Below are positions 1-9,581 of a stretch of 64,000 bases of DNA, piece after piece. Origin of the DNA: a virus; IMG/VR virus record IMGVR_UViG_3300009103_002187, positions 1-64,000 of that record. One strand, written 5' to 3'. The translations under genes were made by a program, and so were the position numbers. The first letter of the stretch is position 1. Each line of letters begins with the position of its first letter. The notes beneath the pieces are model-generated. The model was given only the letters and a program-made list of their open reading frames with translations. It ran no database searches and was not told the origin of the DNA.

Positions 1-1121
1 GCCAATCCTCTATCGCCAGCTGGACCTAATGTATATGATCCTCCAGCAGATGAAGAAGCAATACCCAATGCAATAATCGGATCCTTGACAATCATGTTGG
101 ACGAAGAAACCGTGGTTGTGTTCCCCTTGACAATCAGATCACCAGCAATGGTAACTGTGTCGGAAACTGCATTGCCCAGATCAACGTTTCCAGTTGCTGA
201 GAAGGCATCCACCGCGAAAGTTCCACCAGCAACTGTGAGAGTGTCAGCAGAGTGAGTCATCGTGACGTCACCACCATCGAAGTTGACAACACCGCCTGAT
301 CCCAGGTGAAGGTCGTTCCAACCTACTGTAGATGTTCCTAGATCCTTACTAGCGTCAGCGCTGGGGACCAATGAACCAGTGACACCAATGTGATCAGTAG
401 CTGAATCTAACTGAACGCTAGCATCAGTGTTCAGAACGATAGATCCGGCTGCGATTGCTTCAAGATTTCCTGCAGAATTCTTTGCCAGATACTCATTTGC
501 ACCACCAAACTGAATCTGACCTGTGCTATTTGCCCTAAAATTACCACCAGCAACTGTAAGCACATTAGAAGAGTGAGTTAGTGTGACATCACCAGCGTTA
601 AAGTTAATTACGCCAGCGTTAGCTAGGAATAGATCTGACCATGATTTGGCAGTTGTACCTAGTGCAAGTCCATCGTTTCCTGAACCTGGTGCGAGATTTG
701 ATGCGCTTAATACAAGCTTATCGCTGCCTCCCACCTCGAACATGATAACATCGTCAACAGGTGATCTAATTGATGTATCGTTATCGACATCAAGATCAAT
801 CCTGCTGCCGAAGCTACCATCAGCACCGAGATCGATATCACCTGACAGGTAAAGCGAACCTGTGATGTCAATATCGGTTTTGACCTGAAGGTGATTTGGT
901 GCACCGCTGAGGTGTCCAGCCAGGGCAGATATATCTGACCCGGATGTCACTGCTGTGTACCAGTTATCTCCCTTAAGATCGTTAAGTACAGTTCTGATAT
1001 TATTGAGATCTTCTTGCAAAGACTCTGTTTCAGCCATCGCTGAGCCCATCGTTCGGGTCATCGAATGTGCTGATGCTTTTGTACCAGAGACCTGTAACTG
1101 TCTTACTTTATTAAATGACAT
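1..1121 (-). CDS. Tail fibre-like structural protein (3' end outside window)
   Basis: This is an open frame of about 373 codons running off the left edge, so the C-terminus is missing. The start is ATG at 1121, preceded by a strong GGAGG. The first 65 or so residues (MSFNKVRQLQVSG..., then a Glu/Asp-rich stretch) look helical. The rest is Gly/Ser/Asp/Thr-rich beta-type sequence typical of phage fibres and adhesins. Two copies of a module are visible, each with a W(S/N)DL block followed by GDVT(L/M)THS and LTVAGG (about 540-650 and 220-330). It is the last gene of the minus-strand fibre group. Role as a fibre or fibre-associated virion protein is inferred from composition and neighbours; receptor and exact position are unknown. 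Confidence 0.75.
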   Translation of the reverse strand, partial: MSFNKVRQLQVSGTKASAHSMTRTMGSAMAETESLQEDLNNIRTVLNDLKGDNWYTAVTSGSDISALAGHLSGAPNHLQVKTDIDITGSLYLSGDIDLGADGSFGSRIDLDVDNDTSIRSPVDDVIMFEVGGSDKLVLSASNLAPGSGNDGLALGTTAKSWSDLFLANAGVINFNAGDVTLTHSSNVLTVAGGNFRANSTGQIQFGGANEYLAKNSAGNLEAIAAGSIVLNTDASVQLDSATDHIGVTGSLVPSADASKDLGTSTVGWNDLHLGSGGVVNFDGGDVTMTHSADTLTVAGGTFAVDAFSATGNVDLGNAVSDTVTIAGDLIVKGNTTTVSSSNMIVKDPIIALGIASSSAGGSYTLGPAGDRGL

Positions 1122-1259
1122 TTATATTTCCTCCAAAGTTAATTTGTCATAAATACCATAACTTAACTGGACAAATACAAAACTATACTGAACTGATACC
1201 GAACTTTACTGAGACTGCGACGAACTAAAACATGACTGAGACAGTGTCTCAAAAATTTC

Positions 1260-1478
1260 TTAAGGCCTATAAAGCATCTTCTTTAGAGATCTTAGATAGG
1301 TATCAAACTTTCCGAATTCACTATTTATATATTCGATTGTGAGAGAATTTCCTAAATTATCTGGATCTTCCAGAATAAATTCAAACTTATTTCCTGACCG
1401 TCCTGCACTTACTAACTTGAGACCTCGCATCATTAGAAAGGCTGCTAGTGGCAAATCTGAAGTAGTATATTGATTCAT
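1260..1478 (-). CDS. Small DUF5659-like protein
   Basis: This 72-residue protein begins MNQYTTSDLPLAAFLMMRGL, and its pattern (T/S-D-L-x-LAAFL, then a Gly and a beta-hairpin ending in FEFILED) matches what I remember of the DUF5659 family, small phage and bacterial proteins of unknown function. A second half with YINSEFGKFDTYLRSLKKML looks helical and basic. It sits alone between the fibre genes with about 140-250 bp on either side, so it is probably transcribed on its own or by read-through. No function can be assigned. Confidence 0.6.
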   Translation of the reverse strand: MNQYTTSDLPLAAFLMMRGLKLVSAGRSGNKFEFILEDPDNLGNSLTIEYINSEFGKFDTYLRSLKKMLYRP

Positions 1479-1726
1479 TCTGCACGGTTTCCTCTAATCG
1501 GTGAGGTTCTTTGAGGTTCTTTCCCACACAATATTAAATATGGATATCACTGGAATTTAATAATCAAAGTTATTTTGTTAGATAATGGTCGCTGCAATCT
1601 TACGGGGGCATTATTATAACTTAATAAGCACCATAGATCATGTGGTTTTCGTGAATTGTGAGAAAAAAAAGTTAACTCTTTTTCTTGTTAGCAGCATTGT
1701 TGTAAAAAAAAAGTTAAGTAAATACC
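1479..1726. other. AT-rich intergenic region between fibre genes
   Basis: This 248-bp gap holds no convincing gene. On the minus strand, just past the 479-aa fibre gene, there are two T-runs of eight and nine (near 1664 and 1705), each part of a repeated TTAACTTTTTTTT motif; they may act in termination but lack a good GC stem. A minus-strand TATAAT near 1611 could serve the DUF5659-like gene. A short direct repeat, GAGGTTCTTT, lies near 1503-1522. Confidence 0.35.
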
Positions 1727-3154
1727 CTAATATTTATATGTCACCAGCACGGAATCATTTGAGTGTGGTGCGCTTGCTGTAACAAAATAAATTGTAGATC
1801 CCGTAACTTCAAAATCATGCGTGCCATAAATTCCCGCTGGTACCTGAAGAACTCCGTTAATAAAGATCTGCACATCTGACACAGAAGCAGGAGAATTAGT
1901 TAACGTGAATTGTGTATTTGAGCTATTTTGTGTGCCACTAGGTCTTTCATTAAAAGTTACTCTCAATGAGGGTGAAAATCTTGAGATCGAGATTCGATCA
2001 TTAGTGTCTAACTCGAAAGAAAATCTCACAGTTGTGTCATTTATCAGAGTATAGTCTGCCTGATCAGCTGTCACCTGTGATAGTGTTCCTGACACAACCT
2101 CCATTCCGTTTAGATGAAGGTCAATTAAATCCTCATCATGTCTGGAATAACTAAAATCTGTTGTTGAGATGACTAGATTCTTTTTAGCTGCATGTGAACC
2201 GGTAACTCTATACATTTCTCTTCTTCTCGTAGAAGCACCCCAGTCAGCCTTTGGGGCAGAGAGCTTTACATGACCATCTGACCCAGATGTAATAGTCACA
2301 TTATCTCCGGCGACAAGATAAGATTTCCCAGTCGCCAAAGTTGTTAAAGATCCAGATAGACTTGTCACAGTCATCGCATTGGTTGTCTTGTTAAATGTAA
2401 ACGCAGCATCCCCGCCTAAAGAAGAGCCCCCATCATTAAACTGAACCTGAGTGTCGTCACCTCCACTTGCGTTTGAACCAGAGGAGATAACCTCGTCAAT
2501 CATCTTTCCAACATACGCAAACGCCTTGGCATAAGCCGGAATCTTAGACGCGCTGTAGTCCTGGAGAAAAAGAATTCCATTGTAATAATCAACACTCCAG
2601 TCAATATTGTCCAGCAAGGGAATCTCATCTCCTACACTCCCACTGTCGTCCTTAAAGATCTTTACGGTATACGGATTAGGCGCTGCCTGAGAAAAGTAAG
2701 GAGGAACTAGCTGTATCTTCCCTAGTGACTCATGAATAATCCTTCCGTTATTAAAAACACCATTTCCTCTTCTTGCACAGCTTGAAGTTGTCTGATAATT
2801 TGAAGGCAACACAAGCTTATATGTGTGAACACCTGATATCTGCGAACTTTCACCTGAGTCTGATCCGGCTCCTCCCCCAGAACTATTTGCATCATAAGTT
2901 GTACCTGTCAAGGCTTGCAAGTCAAACAGCACATATTCAACAGTAGCACCTGTATCAGCTGACGCACTTTGAAGAAGCCACAATGTTGTTGAAGGCTCAG
3001 AGGGAATTCCTTCACCGAAGAATAGCGAAGATCCACCTTGAACATTTGATCCAATTACCTCTTCACCATCAACCTTTAGATTTGAAGTGTGCGCCTTTCC
3101 TAAAAGCTTCTTCTGAGCAAAATAAGTTGCGGATTCATTACTCTTTTTTGCCAT
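1727..3154 (-). CDS. Tail fibre-like structural protein
   Basis: This is a 475-residue Ser/Gly/Thr-rich protein. I place the start at the MAKKSNES methionine (3154), not four codons upstream, because that ATG overlaps the stop of the preceding gene as TAATG and has GGAG six bases before it. The middle (about residues 230-290) holds GGDDTQVQFNDGG and SYLVAGDNVTI, a block also present in the 1531-aa neighbour (SYLVAGSNVTI), so the two share modules. The C-terminal third is a beta-rich region with LHLNGMEVVSG and FINGVLQVP, of the kind common in marine phage fibres. It is probably a short fibre or fibre tip; no enzymatic motif is visible. Confidence 0.7.
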   Translation of the reverse strand: MAKKSNESATYFAQKKLLGKAHTSNLKVDGEEVIGSNVQGGSSLFFGEGIPSEPSTTLWLLQSASADTGATVEYVLFDLQALTGTTYDANSSGGGAGSDSGESSQISGVHTYKLVLPSNYQTTSSCARRGNGVFNNGRIIHESLGKIQLVPPYFSQAAPNPYTVKIFKDDSGSVGDEIPLLDNIDWSVDYYNGILFLQDYSASKIPAYAKAFAYVGKMIDEVISSGSNASGGDDTQVQFNDGGSSLGGDAAFTFNKTTNAMTVTSLSGSLTTLATGKSYLVAGDNVTITSGSDGHVKLSAPKADWGASTRRREMYRVTGSHAAKKNLVISTTDFSYSRHDEDLIDLHLNGMEVVSGTLSQVTADQADYTLINDTTVRFSFELDTNDRISISRFSPSLRVTFNERPSGTQNSSNTQFTLTNSPASVSDVQIFINGVLQVPAGIYGTHDFEVTGSTIYFVTASAPHSNDSVLVTYKY

Positions 3155-6100
3155 TATGCACTCCACGCAACGGTTATCTGATTAACATAACCCGCCCAAT
3201 TCTTATCAGCAGATAGCCTTATGACAAAATACTGCGCTCCCGAAGTGGTCCCATCAACAGTCTGGCCATTGAATGTGCATACATTTCCAGCACCCCCTCC
3301 ATCAATTGTTGCGTCTAAGTCTCCGCTTAGACAACCGTCTCCGTCGCTAATATTTCCAGAACCCGCTGAAGGGCGGCCCAAATCTAAGAAGCCTGTCTTT
3401 CCAGGTATTCTAACATCTACATGCACATTCTTGTTTGTCCCTAATGATCCCGAGTTAGCTCCTGTTCGTCCAACAATTGTAGCGTCTCCATATAAGGTAA
3501 TGGTGACACTTGGTCGATCATCTGTGGTATTGTTCAAGAACCCCCGATAGTATTCCCTGGTTGCTGCTCCTAAGCTGCTATAATTCACATTAGAAGCAGG
3601 CCCCTCTAAAACACCTCCCTCACTATGGCGCCTAAAGTCTCCTGAATTACCGCCCTTAAGCGGGCTGATTAGATAGCTATCGTAAATCATTAAGCCGGTA
3701 TAATATCCCGGGTAGCCTCCATTGTCATTCATTGAACCCGTCGAAGACCATTTATTAGACACAGACGTCACTGCAGCTTGTGAGGTATAAGATCCACTTT
3801 GAATTCTAAATTGCTCTCCGTTGAAATACTCATTTGTGTTTGCGTTGGAATTGTCGCTAGCGGAGTAAACGTGCAGGGTCGTTTTAGAAGCCGTTGCAGT
3901 AGTCAAATTAGATTTTAACGGATGAACAAATACCATCGCCCCGCCGCTATTATAGGCAGTTGTCCATGTTCCCATCAAAGACTTGGAACGAGAAAATCTA
4001 ATTGTTCCTGTGACGTGGACATCAGCTGCCTGTGAATCTGTTGATGTGTTTAAAGTCTGTAGAGAATCAGTTGACGAACTCGTAGACTTAGTGGAAGATA
4101 AGCCACTACCAGACTGAATAATTTTTGTTGCTGTCGCGTTGGTGAGGCTTGTAAATGAAATTGCAGAATTACTGTCTGAATAAACATTTTTGTAAAGATT
4201 AGAAAGCTTTGTTTCTATTGTCCCGCTTGGGTTGGTGAAATACTTTACTCCGCTTAGATGAAATAGATTGTCGTCTTGGAAAGCTTGAATTGCAAAGCTT
4301 GAAGAAGACAACGCGTTTGAATTATTATCATTTACCCATTCAACATAATTCGTCTCTCGATCACTACCCCCCACAGAATGTATCACTCTCGCATAGTTCC
4401 ACCCATTCCGTTGGTCTGCTGTCACAACTCTCCACTTTCCTGTTCGATAAATCTCTGTATAATCAGGAACACCATTATTATACTCGGCAGCTTCCCACGT
4501 GCTCAAACTAAAGAATCCCGAACCGTTGCCATTTACAGAAGTTCCCCCGCCAGATCCTGGCACCCCAGACCCTACAAGGTTGTACGATCCAGTAATTTCA
4601 ACTGTGTGGACAACTGATCCATTTACCTCTAACTTTAATGATCCGCTATTAGCGTCTGAGAAAGCATTTGCTGTATGATTTGTATGTGATCCATTTGAAT
4701 CAGCTGATACATCTTCGTTTAAATCACCTTCGATTATTGTATTTAAGGCAAACACAGACCGCCTTAGATTGTTAGACGAAGCAGCTGTTTGATATTTTCC
4801 GTTTACATCGACTGCAGAAAATCCTGCCGTAGTTCCTACGCTTGTATAGCCGGTGACAGCCTTTGAAGCACCAAAGGATAGGTTGCAATCAGTTCCGTCA
4901 TCGTTGCAATCAATATCATCAAGGTCTGGAATTGCTGCGATAGTCCCAGTTCCTGCCCCAAATGATACTGTAATTTGACTGATATACCCTGACCATGCTG
5001 TATCTGCTTCTATCCTCAGTCCGATATACTCATTATTCCCTATTCCTACAGTGCCTAATGTAACGTAATTTGTTGCATTTAAGCTGCTATCAAAGCTCAA
5101 AGAACCGTTAGCTGTATGTGCTCCGTTATTATCACTGTATGAGTCCAAGACAAACTCAGATGCCAAATCTAGCCATCCTGTCTCCCTGGTCCCATCTGAT
5201 GGAAATTTCACAAAGACTCTTATTCTACTACTGTTCAGCGCAGTTGCAGCAGTCACTATTGTGCCTGATCCGTTTATCGCAACTGTTAGATCATATTTTG
5301 TAGATCCCGTTTCATTTTTAAACCATCTATAAAAAGTTCTCTGGCCCGACTGACCAGAGTAATTTGGGTTCTTTGCTGGCGCATTGTTAAGCTTTCCACC
5401 ATCAGCATTGTCTCTAAAATCTCCAGAACGCAAGGTATTCAGAGGCGAATACAAGCGCTGATTATAAAAATGAAGACCATTTGAATGACCTCCATTAGAA
5501 GCTGTCATGTGCTTTGTTGAATCCCAAGTATTTGCAGCGTCTGTTAAAGATGCTTGGGTGCTATAAGCTCCACTAATAATTCTATAGTTTTCTCTTCTAA
5601 ATGTCTCAAGAAGCGCTGTCGAAGAATTTGATAAATTGTACATTAAGATGCCAGTTGTGTTAGCACTTGCACCATTAGTCAGATCACTCTTGAGTGGGTG
5701 TGTTACATTTACAGCAGTACTTACTGCACCGCTAATAAAGTAATTAGCAGTAATATTTCCAGTTCCTGTTAGATGTAGAAACTTGGTGTGAGTTTCTCCC
5801 CCAGCTGTATTGATAGTGGGTTTCGTTTGACTAGACACTGTAAAAGACACGCTTGAACTAGCTGCAGCTGTGTTTGTGACGGTAAAGGTTATGTCTTGGG
5901 TATCGTAAACATACTTATAAGCATTGCTTACTCGTGCCATGTAACGAGCGCTACCACTTTGATAGTATTGAATTCCTGAAAGATAGATACTTCCACTACC
6001 TTCGAAAGATATTGACTGACCAGTTCCTGCCAGAGCATCAGAATTATCATCATTCACCCATTCAATATAATTTGTGGTTTTAGTTGACCCAGTCTTTACA

Positions 6101-6656
6101 TGACTTACTCTCGCATAATTCCACCCTCTCCTCTGGCTGCCCGAAGCAACAACAAACCTACCCGTTCTATGCTTGAAGGATGCAAACGAATTCCCATTTG
6201 AAAGCGTACCTGTTGAAGCGAGAGAGAATAGATTGAACCCAGAACCGTTTGCGTCAAGATAAGAGCCGCTCCCGATCCCTGACGTTCCACTCCCATATAA
6301 GCTTGTTGATAAATCAATCTCTTTTATTGTCGAGCCGTTGACATCGAGTCGCAGCACTCCAGTATCAGCATCACCAAATGAATAGGCGGGATAATTTTGA
6401 ACACTATTCCCTTGACTATTATAGGAAACGTCAGCGTTTAAAATGCCGCTAATGTGTGTATTTCCTGTAAAGACAGCCAGGCGGATATTGTTGCTACTAG
6501 TTGTCACTGTATAAGCACCGTTTACATCAACCGCTGCACTTATTCCAGCATTCCCTGCAACAGATAAATAAGCAGGATTTCCAGATGACTGATTGTTGCT
6601 TGACCCAAAAGATAGGGAAGCTGTCACACCTGTATTTGTAGAATTAATATCATCAA
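3154..6656 (-). repeat. Tandem duplication of a ~580-residue fibre module
   Basis: Copy A lies at roughly 4923-6656 and copy B at 3154-4922 within the 1531-aa gene. Matching landmarks in order are LDDI(N/D), LSFG(S/A)S, (A/V)DVNG.Y, SSNN(I/L)R..VF, V..GNGSGF/ANGSGF, GWNYARV, NY(I/V)EWVND(D/N)NS, VTHPLKS/FVHPLKS and YYRGF/FYRWF. The copies have diverged clearly at protein level, so the duplication is old. Confidence 0.75.
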
Positions 6657-7749
6657 GTGCAGGTGCAGGATCAGGAGCGAGCGCTTTTAAAACTTCATTA
6701 AATCTATCAATTGCTGTTCCAATTTCTGTTGAAGATGTAAAATCTGAGAATAGTCCATCTGTGTAATCATCATCCTCTGCGGATCCGATTGTACTTCCCC
6801 CAGCACCAGAAGATGCAATTGTTACTTGCCCTGCAGAGCTTGTAGTGATAGTAACGTTGCTGCCTGCGACTAAATAAGAGTTACCATCAGATAGGTGGGT
6901 GAGAGATCCAGAAATTCCCTTGACAGCTTTGAGTGTTCCTGAAGAAACGACGTCTCCTCCGAAAAGTGCTGCACCCCTCGGGAGGGGTGTCTGTCCTGCA
7001 ATAGCGCCAGAAACAAAGAACCACACATCTTCCCCTGGAGATACAGCATTAGGATCTTTTCCATGAAAATGAAGCTGGCCTTTTGTTAAAAATTTAAATC
7101 GACGATCAGTAATAGTGTTTGAACCTGTCAAGAAAATCTTTCCTGCTGTGGATCCACCCAGGTCAATAAACCTGATAAGACCGTCGTCAGAACCAATCTT
7201 TACTTCTTCTGAGGCAAATACCTTGACACTTCCGCTTGGATTTTTTAGCGAGGTCGTCGCGCCAGAAGATGCAATGAACTCAATATCTTCAGCAACCTTA
7301 AGAGGAGAACCACCGAACACAGTTCCGCTGATAACAACATCTCCTCCAAAAACAGCAACACCCGCAGTTGATGGTGTTGTTGTTGCTGTTTGAGCTCCCG
7401 ATACGAAGAAGGTGACGTTTGTCCCAGGCAAGGGCCCATCATTGATCATCACAGAGCCTGTGAACTGATGAAGATCTCCTGCTGAATCGCCAAACTTAGT
7501 TGAGCCGCTCTTAAAAATTATAGAAGAAGATACAATCTCTGAGTGATAGTCTCTTGCAAATAAGCTGCCCGAAATTGAAACATCACCAACGATGTGTACT
7601 TTATGTGTGGGAGAAGCAGTGCCTACTCCCAGACGTTTATACGTTGGGTCAAATGTGAATGTGGAAATATTAGTGAAATCTCCACCGCCATCTGCAAGCT
7701 GAATTGCACCAGAAGAGCCTGATGACTCAGTGACTTTAATCGCTGACAT
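3154..7749 (-). CDS. Very large tail fibre/adhesin-like protein (1531 aa)
   Basis: This is the largest structural protein in the window. Residues 1-60 contain GVGTASPTHKVHIVGDVSISG, the start typical of modular fibres. Short 'SG(S/T)L' beta repeats follow, with a SYLVAGSNVTI block near residue 290. From about residue 365 to the end the protein is a tandem duplication: LDDIN..., VDVNG.Y, RRGWNYARV and NYIEWVNDDNS recur as LDDID..., VDVNGKY, QRNGWNYARV and NYVEWVNDNNS about 580 residues later. The stop overlaps the next gene's ATG, and the start overlaps the end of the upstream HTH gene by 14 bp, suggesting coupled translation. Host-binding is inferred from composition and location. Confidence 0.75.
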   Translation of the reverse strand: MSAIKVTESSGSSGAIQLADGGGDFTNISTFTFDPTYKRLGVGTASPTHKVHIVGDVSISGSLFARDYHSEIVSSSIIFKSGSTKFGDSAGDLHQFTGSVMINDGPLPGTNVTFFVSGAQTATTTPSTAGVAVFGGDVVISGTVFGGSPLKVAEDIEFIASSGATTSLKNPSGSVKVFASEEVKIGSDDGLIRFIDLGGSTAGKIFLTGSNTITDRRFKFLTKGQLHFHGKDPNAVSPGEDVWFFVSGAIAGQTPLPRGAALFGGDVVSSGTLKAVKGISGSLTHLSDGNSYLVAGSNVTITTSSAGQVTIASSGAGGSTIGSAEDDDYTDGLFSDFTSSTEIGTAIDRFNEVLKALAPDPAPALDDINSTNTGVTASLSFGSSNNQSSGNPAYLSVAGNAGISAAVDVNGAYTVTTSSNNIRLAVFTGNTHISGILNADVSYNSQGNSVQNYPAYSFGDADTGVLRLDVNGSTIKEIDLSTSLYGSGTSGIGSGSYLDANGSGFNLFSLASTGTLSNGNSFASFKHRTGRFVVASGSQRRGWNYARVSHVKTGSTKTTNYIEWVNDDNSDALAGTGQSISFEGSGSIYLSGIQYYQSGSARYMARVSNAYKYVYDTQDITFTVTNTAAASSSVSFTVSSQTKPTINTAGGETHTKFLHLTGTGNITANYFISGAVSTAVNVTHPLKSDLTNGASANTTGILMYNLSNSSTALLETFRRENYRIISGAYSTQASLTDAANTWDSTKHMTASNGGHSNGLHFYNQRLYSPLNTLRSGDFRDNADGGKLNNAPAKNPNYSGQSGQRTFYRWFKNETGSTKYDLTVAINGSGTIVTAATALNSSRIRVFVKFPSDGTRETGWLDLASEFVLDSYSDNNGAHTANGSLSFDSSLNATNYVTLGTVGIGNNEYIGLRIEADTAWSGYISQITVSFGAGTGTIAAIPDLDDIDCNDDGTDCNLSFGASKAVTGYTSVGTTAGFSAVDVNGKYQTAASSNNLRRSVFALNTIIEGDLNEDVSADSNGSHTNHTANAFSDANSGSLKLEVNGSVVHTVEITGSYNLVGSGVPGSGGGTSVNGNGSGFFSLSTWEAAEYNNGVPDYTEIYRTGKWRVVTADQRNGWNYARVIHSVGGSDRETNYVEWVNDNNSNALSSSSFAIQAFQDDNLFHLSGVKYFTNPSGTIETKLSNLYKNVYSDSNSAISFTSLTNATATKIIQSGSGLSSTKSTSSSTDSLQTLNTSTDSQAADVHVTGTIRFSRSKSLMGTWTTAYNSGGAMVFVHPLKSNLTTATASKTTLHVYSASDNSNANTNEYFNGEQFRIQSGSYTSQAAVTSVSNKWSSTGSMNDNGGYPGYYTGLMIYDSYLISPLKGGNSGDFRRHSEGGVLEGPASNVNYSSLGAATREYYRGFLNNTTDDRPSVTITLYGDATIVGRTGANSGSLGTNKNVHVDVRIPGKTGFLDLGRPSAGSGNISDGDGCLSGDLDATIDGGGAGNVCTFNGQTVDGTTSGAQYFVIRLSADKNWAGYVNQITVAWSA

Positions 7750-8023
7750 CTATGCCTCCTGTCAAAAGTAAAGCGTGAATTGCATTCTTCACGCTGTTAA
7801 GTTGTTCATCATTAAGCTCAGTTAACATTGCAATAATGATTCCCACACCATTATTATCACATCTTTCCAAATATCTATTGGCTAATACAGACACAGCTCC
7901 TTCTGGAACAACAATTGTTCCACTGGGCAGCTTGAATGCACCCGGTATTTCGTCACGTTTAAACATCCTCAAAGCAGTTGAGTACGAAACGCCAATCTTG
8001 CTCGCAAAAGATCTAAGCCTCAT
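7736..8023 (-). CDS. Small HTH protein (excisionase/MerR-like N-terminus)
   Basis: This 95-residue protein begins MRLRSFASKIGVSYSTALRM, a helix-turn-helix in which a conserved-looking LASKIGVSYSTALR helix pair is followed by GAFKLPSGTIVVPEGAV. That layout (helix-turn-helix plus a short wing reading a target-specific peptide) resembles the excisionase/HTH_17 family. The C-terminal half (NNGVGIIIAMLTELNDEQLNSVKNAI) looks like an oligomerising helix. It lies directly upstream of, and overlaps, the giant fibre gene, so it may regulate the fibre operon or simply be co-transcribed. No phage integrase is visible nearby, so an excision role is unsupported. Confidence 0.55.
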   Translation of the reverse strand: MRLRSFASKIGVSYSTALRMFKRDEIPGAFKLPSGTIVVPEGAVSVLANRYLERCDNNGVGIIIAMLTELNDEQLNSVKNAIHALLLTGGIDVSD

Positions 8024-8092
8024 TGTGTATAAATATCACAATGAGGCTCATTTGTTATTACTTGATATGATTTGATTTAATCTATTTGCGCA

Positions 8093-9325
8093 TTATTTGT
8101 CATTTCTCCAACAGACAAACGTGGGAAATCTAAGACTGCCGTCAGGAGTCTCTTCCTGATATCGAATTTCTGCAATTCTGCCAATAAAATCATCAGGTGC
8201 GCTCCAGATCAATAGGCGCATCTCATCGGTTAGGCCGCTTCCCACTCCAACCTCAACACCCTTGTAATCAACAACAAGAGCTCCGCAAGTATCAGAAAAC
8301 TTTCCTGTACCTTGCTCAACCCGAAGAACCTCACAATCTGCATCGTGAAATGCCTTAAGCTTCATCACTTCTGGACCTCGACCAAATTTATAAGGCGCGT
8401 CAAGATCTTTGATCATTGCCCCTTCATAACCTTCCTCAACAAATCTATCATGAAGATTTTTAATATCATCATACTCTGAGTCAACAGGAAACCTTTCTAC
8501 TACTTTAAGGAATTGAGATGAATCAATTTTTTCCAAGTTTTGAATCCTTTTAACAAGAATATCATATCTTTCTTCACAGCTAATTTTCGCCTGACGGTCT
8601 TTCCACTCTCTAAGCGGGAGATAGTCAAATAAGGAAAGATATGTTCCTTCAGTATCTACATCTTCTTTTCGATACGCTTGACGCATCAGCGCAGTAAAAT
8701 CCTCACCCATGATCTCGCCATCATAACATCCGTCCCCCAGCTTGGCAAGTGATGCACCAACTGTACTGTCAAAATTTGTGATTAGCTTTCCAGACCGTGC
8801 ATAAAGAAGAGCATGACTATCTTCAACAATTGCAAAGCATCGAATTCCATCAAGCTTCGGTTCAACAGCGATCCGTTTTCCAACAATTCGTTTTTTCTCA
8901 AATTTTTGAGCAAGTGCAACATCAAAAGTTGGAATTAGTCCTGGGAAAACCTTATTAATTGTCTTTGTCGAGGCACCCATGTTAAGATGCTTTTTAAGCA
9001 CCCTTCTCATCCATTTCTCTTCTTCCTTTGACGCAATACAAAAAACAGACTGAATCAATTCAATCGCTAAATTTCCCGTATACTCCCTCTTTTGACAGAG
9101 ATCAGCCACCTCAAAGAATGAATTCCACCGAAGAACCTCATCTTTCGCCGGATAACGATTTTTAACTGCAGGAACCTTTACAACATTAAAGGTCAGAAAA
9201 GGATCACCCGCATATCTCAAAATCTTCTTAAGCAGGTCGTTGTCTTTGTTTTGTAGAAGAATTTTAGACTTTAGCTTAGGGCCTCGTGCCTTAGAAATTT
9301 CTTCTAGAATTTCAGTTATGTTCAT
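8093..9325 (-). CDS. ATP-dependent DNA ligase
   Basis: This enzyme seals nicks in duplex DNA through a lysyl-AMP intermediate. The adenylation motif EPKLDGIR is visible with the nucleophile at about Lys157. It is followed by the downstream ligase motifs DGEI (about 207), EGYEGAMIK (about 310) and MKLKAF (about 335), and by a C-terminal OB-like region ending FPTFVCWRN. An N-terminal helical domain of about 140 residues precedes them. At about 410 residues it is close to T4/T7-type phage ligases. I prefer ATG at 9325 (MNITEILEEI); the longer frame would start with TTG and has no good Shine-Dalgarno. The gene overlaps the upstream 89-aa gene by 14 bp. It likely serves Okazaki-fragment joining and repair with the window's DnaE and glycosylases. 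Confidence 0.92.
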   Translation of the reverse strand: MNITEILEEISKARGPKLKSKILLQNKDNDLLKKILRYAGDPFLTFNVVKVPAVKNRYPAKDEVLRWNSFFEVADLCQKREYTGNLAIELIQSVFCIASKEEEKWMRRVLKKHLNMGASTKTINKVFPGLIPTFDVALAQKFEKKRIVGKRIAVEPKLDGIRCFAIVEDSHALLYARSGKLITNFDSTVGASLAKLGDGCYDGEIMGEDFTALMRQAYRKEDVDTEGTYLSLFDYLPLREWKDRQAKISCEERYDILVKRIQNLEKIDSSQFLKVVERFPVDSEYDDIKNLHDRFVEEGYEGAMIKDLDAPYKFGRGPEVMKLKAFHDADCEVLRVEQGTGKFSDTCGALVVDYKGVEVGVGSGLTDEMRLLIWSAPDDFIGRIAEIRYQEETPDGSLRFPTFVCWRNDK

Positions 9326-9581
9326 TATCACTCTTGTTATTTTTGGCAAAAATCATTTCTTCCCAAATGAGAAATACAACTCCATCTACCAATACTTTCC
9401 AACATCTCTTTGAATCTTTTCCTGTAAGAGAACTCTCTCCGCAATACTCGACTAAAAGACCGCGCGATTCGCCCTTAAGAAGGCGCATTCCCAAACTTCC
9501 CTTTTCACAAAGATACCTTCCAGGTTTTAAAAAAATTAAGTCACCAGGGCTTAATTCATGTCTTCGTCGTCTAATTGACAT
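9312..9581 (-). CDS. Small SH3-like hypothetical protein
   Basis: This is an 89-residue basic protein with no recognised family. The block LSPGDLIFLKPGRYLCEKGS followed by GLLVEYCGESS and CWKVLVDGVVFLIWEEMIF reads as a small beta-barrel (SH3-like) that ends with a charged tail. A similar 'GDLVFFLKP ... G(I/L)LV' layout occurs in the 86-aa gene at 62540-62800, so the two could be distant paralogues. It overlaps the ligase start by 14 bp and the previous gene's end by about 30 bp, so it probably belongs to the ligase operon. Function unknown. Confidence 0.6.
   Translation of the reverse strand: MSIRRRRHELSPGDLIFLKPGRYLCEKGSLGMRLLKGESRGLLVEYCGESSLTGKDSKRCWKVLVDGVVFLIWEEMIFAKNNKSDNEHN

Noticed and set aside
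583-852. Plus-strand open frame opposite the first fibre gene
   Set aside because: It lies fully within the minus-strand fibre gene, lacks a ribosome site and has shadow-type composition.
3221-3550. Plus-strand 109-codon frame opposite the 1531-aa gene
   Set aside because: It has Pro/Ser-rich shadow composition and no ribosome site; the minus-strand frame is clearly coding and duplicated.
7736-8023. Prophage excisionase
   Set aside because: The HTH type fits, but no integrase or attachment site is visible and the gene order is that of a lytic-type phage.
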